From: Pseudoclavibacter helvolus
Lineage (GTDB): Bacteria; Actinomycetota; Actinomycetes; Actinomycetales; Microbacteriaceae
Assembly (NCBI RefSeq): GCF_014191305.1
Contig: NZ_JACHWJ010000005.1
Coordinates: forward strand, 62,001 to 126,000
Length of the DNA stretch: 64,000 bases
Reading direction: 5' to 3'
Shown: positions 59,686-64,000 of the stretch, piece by piece
Layout of the letters: every line of letters begins with the position of its first letter
Position numbering within the stretch: position 1 is the first letter of the stretch
Program-made: the position numbers and the translations under genes
The notes under the pieces: model-generated
Database searches by the model: none
What the model was told of the DNA's origin: nothing
Seen by the model: only the letters and a program-made list of their open reading frames with translations

Positions 59686-60663
59686 TCAGCTGGACGAATC
59701 CAGCAGCAGCTTGCGCAGCTCGGTTTCGCCCGATCCCCTGCGTGCGTCGACCACGCGGCCCTCGTCGTACGCGTCGATGACGCGTGGGTCGATGTAGCTC
59801 GACCTCGCGACGGCAGGGGTGTTGCCCAGCAGCTCGGCGGTGTCCCGCACCGCCTGCGCGACGAGCGACTTCCGCTCCCGCGCCGTGTCGCCGACGCCCA
59901 GCTCGGCCAGGCGCCCCGCCGCGAAGACGGTGCCGTGCAGTGTGCGGAAGTCCTTCGCCGTGAATTCGCCCTTCGTGCGCGCCCTGATGTCGTCGTTCAC
60001 CTCCCGCGCCGAGAGCCGACGCCACACGCGCCCGTCCTTCCACGACAGGATGCGCCGGCCCGGCGCCCCGCTCCCTTTCCGTTCCCCGAGGAACGACACG
60101 AGCTCGACGTCCTCGATGAGTGCGCTCCACGGCACCCCGCTCTTGCCCTTGAACTCGAGCAGCACGAGCTCCTCCTGCAGCGAGATGTGCCGATTCAGGA
60201 GCGTCGTCAGGCCCCTGTGCCCGAACTGCTTCGCCGACCGCTCGCTCCCGACACGCAGGAACGCGGTGTCGAGCAGCTTGAAGCTCGCGGCGAGCGACGC
60301 ATCCCGCCCATCACTCGCCGTGCGGAGGGCGCTTGTCGCCGAGCGCCTCGCGGTCGGCAGCACCCGAGAGAGCTCGAGGGCCCGGTCGAAGGTCACAAGC
60401 TGCCGCTTCGCCGTCCAGTCCGGGTGGTAGATGTACTGGGTGCGTCCGAGCGCATCCACGCCGACCGCGAGCACGTGCGCGTTCTCCCGAGGCGCGATGC
60501 GAACATCCCGCCAGGCAGCTGGAATGGCGAGGGATGCGAGCCGATCGCGCACCTCCGCATCGACGATGCGTTCGCCGTGCTCATCCCGGTAGCTGAAGCC
60601 GCTTCCGGCCGGATGCCGAGTCCACGCGGCGTCCGCAGATGTCCACCTTCGCAGTCGAACCAT
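59686..60663 (-). CDS. DNA topoisomerase IB
   Basis: Eukaryotic/poxvirus-type topoisomerase found in some bacteria; relaxes positive and negative supercoils by a 3'-phosphotyrosine intermediate. The 325-residue protein has YRDEHGERIVDAEVRDRLAS, GRTQYIYHPDWTAKRQ, the catalytic Arg/Lys/His region FRTLHGTVFAAG and the nucleophile Tyr290 in RSSYIDPRVIDAY. Close in length to other bacterial TopIB (about 320-350). The ATG (MVRLRRWTSADAA) has GAGGGG directly adjacent, too close for an ideal ribosome site, so a start further up cannot be excluded. Confidence 0.92.
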   Translation of the reverse strand: MVRLRRWTSADAAWTRHPAGSGFSYRDEHGERIVDAEVRDRLASLAIPAAWRDVRIAPRENAHVLAVGVDALGRTQYIYHPDWTAKRQLVTFDRALELSRVLPTARRSATSALRTASDGRDASLAASFKLLDTAFLRVGSERSAKQFGHRGLTTLLNRHISLQEELVLLEFKGKSGVPWSALIEDVELVSFLGERKGSGAPGRRILSWKDGRVWRRLSAREVNDDIRARTKGEFTAKDFRTLHGTVFAAGRLAELGVGDTARERKSLVAQAVRDTAELLGNTPAVARSSYIDPRVIDAYDEGRVVDARRGSGETELRKLLLDSSS

Positions 60664-60866
60664 CCCCTCTGAGTAGCACTCGAGCGTGCCGTCGGGCAAG
60701 GCCTGGATGCTGCGAAACGAGATGGCGTATTTCTTGGAGGTATCCAGTTTCCAACGATGTCGTGAGAACCATCCACAGATCCCTTGGAAACCGCCCTTCC
60801 GCACATGTCCGTGCGCGAGGATGCGACTATCCGTTCGAGACGGTCGCCAACGACGGCAGGAGCCGC

Positions 60867-61097
60867 ATGCCATTCCCCGTTCCACCCCTCACCGCGAGGA
60901 TGCCCGCAGAGGGCCGCGTCGACCGCCTCTCTGAGAACACGTACCGGGTCGTCAAGGACGGGCGCATCGTCGGTTTCATCAACAAGATCGACGAACTCTG
61001 CGTCGTCTCGGCTGGTTCCGACTCCGGGGCAGCGCTCGAAGTGTTGCAGACTCGCGACTTTGATCGCGCCGTCAAGGGGCTCCAAGACCGAGCCTGA
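60867..61097 (+). CDS. Small hypothetical protein
   Basis: A 76-residue protein starting MPFPVPPLTARMPAEGRVD, with a basic beta-strand segment (ENTYRVVKDGRIVGFINKID) and an acidic/Ala-rich C-terminus. The ATG has AGGAG four bases upstream. Four bases before the lipoprotein gene, so probably one transcript. No family recognised. Confidence 0.65.
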   Translation: MPFPVPPLTARMPAEGRVDRLSENTYRVVKDGRIVGFINKIDELCVVSAGSDSGAALEVLQTRDFDRAVKGLQDRA

Positions 61098-61100
61098 CGT

Positions 61101-61586
61101 ATGACGCCGCCTCGCCGCACCTCCTCGGCCCGCTGGACACCAGCGGGCCTCGGGGTCGTGGTTGCTGTCGTTCTCACGATGAGCGGATGCTCGCTCTTCA
61201 TCGAGAGCGGCCCGGCGATTGAGACGTCTTCTCCCGCACCCGGCGAGACCGTCACGTTGCCGACCTTCGCGGGAGAGGGCAACACCGGCGAGCTCGTGCT
61301 CGCCGCCACCGCAGACGACCGCCACTCGTGGATCACGGCGGAGGCCCGTGTCAAGGGCGTGACACAGTCGGGCACGTGCGAGTACACCGCGAGCGCCGAG
61401 GGTGTCGACACGATCACGCGCACCGCGAAGGCACTGCCGAGCAACTCCGACACCGTCTGCGGCGACATCTCCGTCGAGCTGGGAACGCCCGGCACCTACA
61501 CGATCACCGTCTCGATCTCCGGTCTCACCGACGAGCCGTTGACGGCGAGCACCGAGGTGGAGTTCCTGGGCGCATCGGCCGACTGA
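61101..61586 (+). CDS. Secreted lipoprotein
   Basis: A 161-residue lipoprotein: hydrophobic signal (GLGVVVAVVLTMSGC, lipobox Cys at about residue 30) and a beta-sandwich-like domain with two cysteines (SGTCEYTAS and DTVCGDIS) that could pair. The architecture is similar to the lipoprotein at 16130 though the sequence differs. No family recognised. Follows the 76-residue gene closely. Confidence 0.78.
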   Translation: MTPPRRTSSARWTPAGLGVVVAVVLTMSGCSLFIESGPAIETSSPAPGETVTLPTFAGEGNTGELVLAATADDRHSWITAEARVKGVTQSGTCEYTASAEGVDTITRTAKALPSNSDTVCGDISVELGTPGTYTITVSISGLTDEPLTASTEVEFLGASAD

Positions 61587-61755
61587 CCCCACCAAACTGG
61601 CCACACGCTCCCGGCCCCTCTACTGAGCGTCCGTCACTCACGCGCCCTCCGAGTGCATCTACACGGACAATGCACGTTCGTGTCGTGGTGGATCTGCATG
61701 CCTCGTGTGGATGCGCCCGGCAAGCTCGATGAGGTCCGGGCCGCGCGCGTCCGCC

Positions 61756-62625
61756 TCAGCGGCCGCGGCGCACGAGGTGACTCGCCCGGGCGCCCGCGCC
61801 CCGGAGCAGACGCTCCAGCTCGTCGGACCGGTGCCCGAGCCGCGGCGACTCGAGCGATAGGGCGACCGCGCCGATGACCTCGCCGGAGGCGCTGCGCACC
61901 CCAACCGCCGCGCACGTGTGTCCCGGCACGAACTCCTCGCGCTCCCAGGCGACGCCGCGCAGCCGTACCCGTTCGAGGTGCCGCTCGAGCTCCGCACGCG
62001 ACGTGATGGTCGCATCCGTGAACGCTGGCATGCCGTTCGCGTCGAGGAACGAGTCCCGCTCCTCGACGCTCATGCCAGCCAGGATGATCTTGCCGAACGC
62101 CGTCGCGTGTGTCGCCTCGTGGAAGCCGAACTCAAGGGGCCGGATGCGTTGCGCCCAAGCCGAGTCGGCGACGTGCGCCACGACGACGTCCGTGCCCCGG
62201 TAGACGGCGAAGTACGCGGCCACGTCACCGGCCTCATGCAGGGCCTGCACGACGGCGCGCATCGGCGGCGAGACCCCGAGCTGCTGGTGCAGCGCCCGAC
62301 CGAGCTCGTGCACCTTGTAGCCAAGCTCGAAACGGCGCTCCTCGCGCAGGTGCACGAGATAGTCCGCATCCACCAGCAGCTGGGCCAGCCTGTACACGGT
62401 CGGCAGCGAGAAGCCGAGCGTGTCCTTGATCTCCGTCGCGCTCGCGCCTCCGTTCTGGGCGACAAGCTCAAGCAGCGACAGCGCCTTGAGCGTGCTCGAC
62501 GATGGCACGGCCGACACCTCGGCCAGCATCGGTACTGCGCGTTGGGCGGGGGAATCCACGTCGACACTCACCGCAACAGTATGCGCAGTGAAGACTGGAC
62601 CCGCGGTGAGTGTCGCGTGGCTCAT
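61756..62625 (-). CDS. IclR-family transcriptional regulator
   Basis: A 289-residue regulator. After a variable 40-residue N-terminus comes the winged helix-turn-helix (STLKALSLLELVAQNGGASA, GFSLPTVYRLAQLLVDADYL). The effector-binding GAF-like domain has EATHATAFGKIILAG and GVAWEREEFVPGHTCAAVGV. A start at MLAEVSAVPSS further in is equally plausible. Nine bases after the end of the GMC oxidoreductase gene on the same strand, so it may control the carbon source that enzyme oxidises. Confidence 0.9.
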   Translation of the reverse strand: MSHATLTAGPVFTAHTVAVSVDVDSPAQRAVPMLAEVSAVPSSSTLKALSLLELVAQNGGASATEIKDTLGFSLPTVYRLAQLLVDADYLVHLREERRFELGYKVHELGRALHQQLGVSPPMRAVVQALHEAGDVAAYFAVYRGTDVVVAHVADSAWAQRIRPLEFGFHEATHATAFGKIILAGMSVEERDSFLDANGMPAFTDATITSRAELERHLERVRLRGVAWEREEFVPGHTCAAVGVRSASGEVIGAVALSLESPRLGHRSDELERLLRGAGARASHLVRRGR

Positions 62626-62634
62626 GACGTCCCC

Positions 62635-64000
62635 TTATAGCTCGCCGGCGCGCAACTGAGACGCCAGGTAATCGGCCTGGCGCATTGCAAGCGCCACGAT
62701 CGTGAGCGTCGGGTTCGCCGCGGCACTAGTCGTGAACACCGAGCCGTCGCCCACAAACAGGTTCGGCACGTCGTGGGATGCGCCCCACCTGTCGACCACC
62801 CCGTCCTCCGGCCGCTCGCTCATGCGGGCCGTCCCGAGGTTGTGGGTCGACGGGTACGGCGGGGTGCGGTGCACGTGCTCCGCGCCAACCGCCTCGTAGA
62901 GGAGCGTGCCCCTGTCGTAGCCGTGCTCTCGCATGGCCGCGTCGTTCGGGTGGTCGTCGTAGTGCACGTTCGGGACCGGCAGGCCGTTCACATCCGTGAC
63001 CGAGCGGTTGAGGGTGATGCGGTTCGACTCCTGCGGCAGGTCCTCGCCGACGATCCACATGCCAGCCGTATTCTCGTAGGCGTCGAGCACCGAGGTGAAC
63101 GACTTGCCCCACGCGCCGGGGTCGGCGAAGTTCGCGAGGAACGCAGGCCCGAGCGACAGAGTCTCCATGAAATAGCCGCCGACGAAGCCGCGGCTCGGGT
63201 TGTGGCCGGACTCGTCGCGGATCACACCGGCCATCGTCTCGCCGCGGTACATGCGCACTGGCTTGTCGAAGCGCGCGTAAAGCGAGCCGGTCGTGTGGCG
63301 CATGTAATTGCGGCCGACCTGTCCGGAGGAGTTCGCGAGGCCGTCCGGGAACAGCGAGCTGGCGCTCAGCAGCAGGAGCCGAGGCGTCTCGATCGAGTTG
63401 CCGGCCACGACCACGACTCGGGCGCGCTGGCGCTGGAGGTTGCCGTCCCTGTCGAGGTACAGCACCCCATCCGCTCGCCCGTCGACGTCGTGCGTGACCT
63501 GCACGGCGTGGCTCTCGGTGCGCAGGTCCAGCAGCCCCGTCTCGAGGGCACGCGGGATCTCGCGCACCATCGTGCTCCACTTCGACTTGTTCTTGTCGCC
63601 CTGGAAGTTGAAGCCGTCCTGAATGGATGCGGGCCGACCGTCGTACGGTTCCGCGTTGGTGCCGTACGGGCCCGTCGAGTAGTGCACGTAGCCAGCCCGC
63701 TTCGCCCCCTCGGCGAGGACCTTGTAGTTGTTGTTCGCGGGCAGCGGCGCTCGCCCGCCCGTGTGGGTCGAGCCGATCGCGTCCTCCGCCTTCGCGTACC
63801 AGGGCGCGAGCTCGTCGAGCGTGATCGGCCAGTCGAGCAGGTTCGCGCCGTCGACGCGGCCGTACGTGCTGCGCGCCCTGAACTCGTGCTCGTAGAAGCG
63901 CGGCGTCGCGCCAGACCAGTGCGTCGTCGTGCCGCCGACCGCCTTGACGATCCACGCGGGCAGGTTCGGGAAGTCCTTCGCGATGCGCCACGACCCGCTC
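62635..64000 (-). CDS. GMC oxidoreductase, 5' end beyond the window
   Basis: C-terminal 455 or so residues of a glucose-methanol-choline family FAD enzyme. The open frame runs to the window edge. It has GGTTHWSGATPRFY (near the N-terminal side), AGNSIETPRLLL, GRNYMRHTTGS, and the C-terminal HNLGTARM with the catalytic His, DGSVFTTSAAANPTLTIVAL (FAD-binding end). This subgroup resembles membrane-linked gluconate or fructose dehydrogenase large subunits. The signal and Rossmann motif lie outside. Possibly co-transcribed with the IclR gene downstream. Confidence 0.9.
   Translation of the reverse strand, partial: SGSWRIAKDFPNLPAWIVKAVGGTTTHWSGATPRFYEHEFRARSTYGRVDGANLLDWPITLDELAPWYAKAEDAIGSTHTGGRAPLPANNNYKVLAEGAKRAGYVHYSTGPYGTNAEPYDGRPASIQDGFNFQGDKNKSKWSTMVREIPRALETGLLDLRTESHAVQVTHDVDGRADGVLYLDRDGNLQRQRARVVVVAGNSIETPRLLLLSASSLFPDGLANSSGQVGRNYMRHTTGSLYARFDKPVRMYRGETMAGVIRDESGHNPSRGFVGGYFMETLSLGPAFLANFADPGAWGKSFTSVLDAYENTAGMWIVGEDLPQESNRITLNRSVTDVNGLPVPNVHYDDHPNDAAMREHGYDRGTLLYEAVGAEHVHRTPPYPSTHNLGTARMSERPEDGVVDRWGASHDVPNLFVGDGSVFTTSAAANPTLTIVALAMRQADYLASQLRAGEL

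Overview
The window is about 64 kb of very GC-rich, densely packed bacterial DNA with strong G/C at third codon positions, many GTG starts and many 4-base ATGA/GTGA gene overlaps. The secE-nusG-rplK-rplA block, the mycothiol genes (mshA, mshB, a mycothiol-type arsenate reductase, a DinB-like mycothiol-dependent enzyme), MaoC genes next to murB, an NGN/KOW NusG with a long acidic N-terminus and TANNNT-type -10 boxes all point to Actinobacteria. The overall gene set fits Micrococcales, most likely Microbacteriaceae. The genus cannot be decided from the sequence. No rRNA, CRISPR array, prophage or replication origin is visible.

Layout. 0-9.3 kb is core: leuA, the ribosomal/NusG/SecE block, tRNA-Trp(CCA), an aspartate aminotransferase, a membrane-anchored unknown protein and pyruvate oxidase. 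9.3-11.7 kb holds an araC-VOC gene pair split by an IS110-family element. Its left end carries sequences that read as bridge-RNA guides. 11.7-15.6 kb is an ABC-2 exporter followed by a NarL-type two-component system. 15.6-21.3 kb has small unknown genes, a lipoprotein, a GNAT enzyme, a short gene behind a leader-peptide/hairpin 5' region, murB with two MaoC-fold genes, and a frameshifted OmpA-like gene. 21.3-22.0 kb is a small gene between two identical 71-bp palindromic repeats.

22-31.4 kb holds glycerate kinase with an SLC13-type transporter, a class II glutamine amidotransferase, another ABC exporter and the pabAB/pabC p-aminobenzoate genes. 31.5-37.3 kb is a redox and riboflavin region: arsenate reductase, the ribD-ribB-ribH-ribE operon under an FMN riboswitch (ribB frameshifted), then mshA-mshB. 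37.3-49.6 kb is a mixed accessory and housekeeping stretch: LysE exporter with divergent Lrp regulator, serine recombinase, pyrrolidone-carboxylate peptidase, PPK2, a frameshifted LysR gene, cupin/esterase, and a TetR-controlled oxidoreductase/isomerase operon that appears to have replaced most of an older gene.

49.7-54.5 kb holds a pentapeptide-repeat protein and a metal ABC transporter (binding protein, ATPase, permease) with a DtxR/MntR-type regulator and a palindromic operator. 55-59.6 kb is an OmpR-type two-component system next to a phosphotransferase and two related, low-complexity secreted proteins. The window closes with topoisomerase IB, a lipoprotein, an IclR regulator and the 5'-truncated end of a GMC oxidoreductase.

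Three genes (OmpA-like, ribB, lysR) are each broken by what looks like the loss of one G or C. Because ribB sits in an otherwise intact, riboswitch-controlled operon, base-calling or assembly errors are at least as likely as real decay. The most unusual items are the IS110 guide signals with the reconstructed empty site, the leader-peptide attenuator at 17.2-17.5 kb, the palindrome-flanked gene cassette at 21.3-21.9 kb, and the gene remnant beside the TetR operon.
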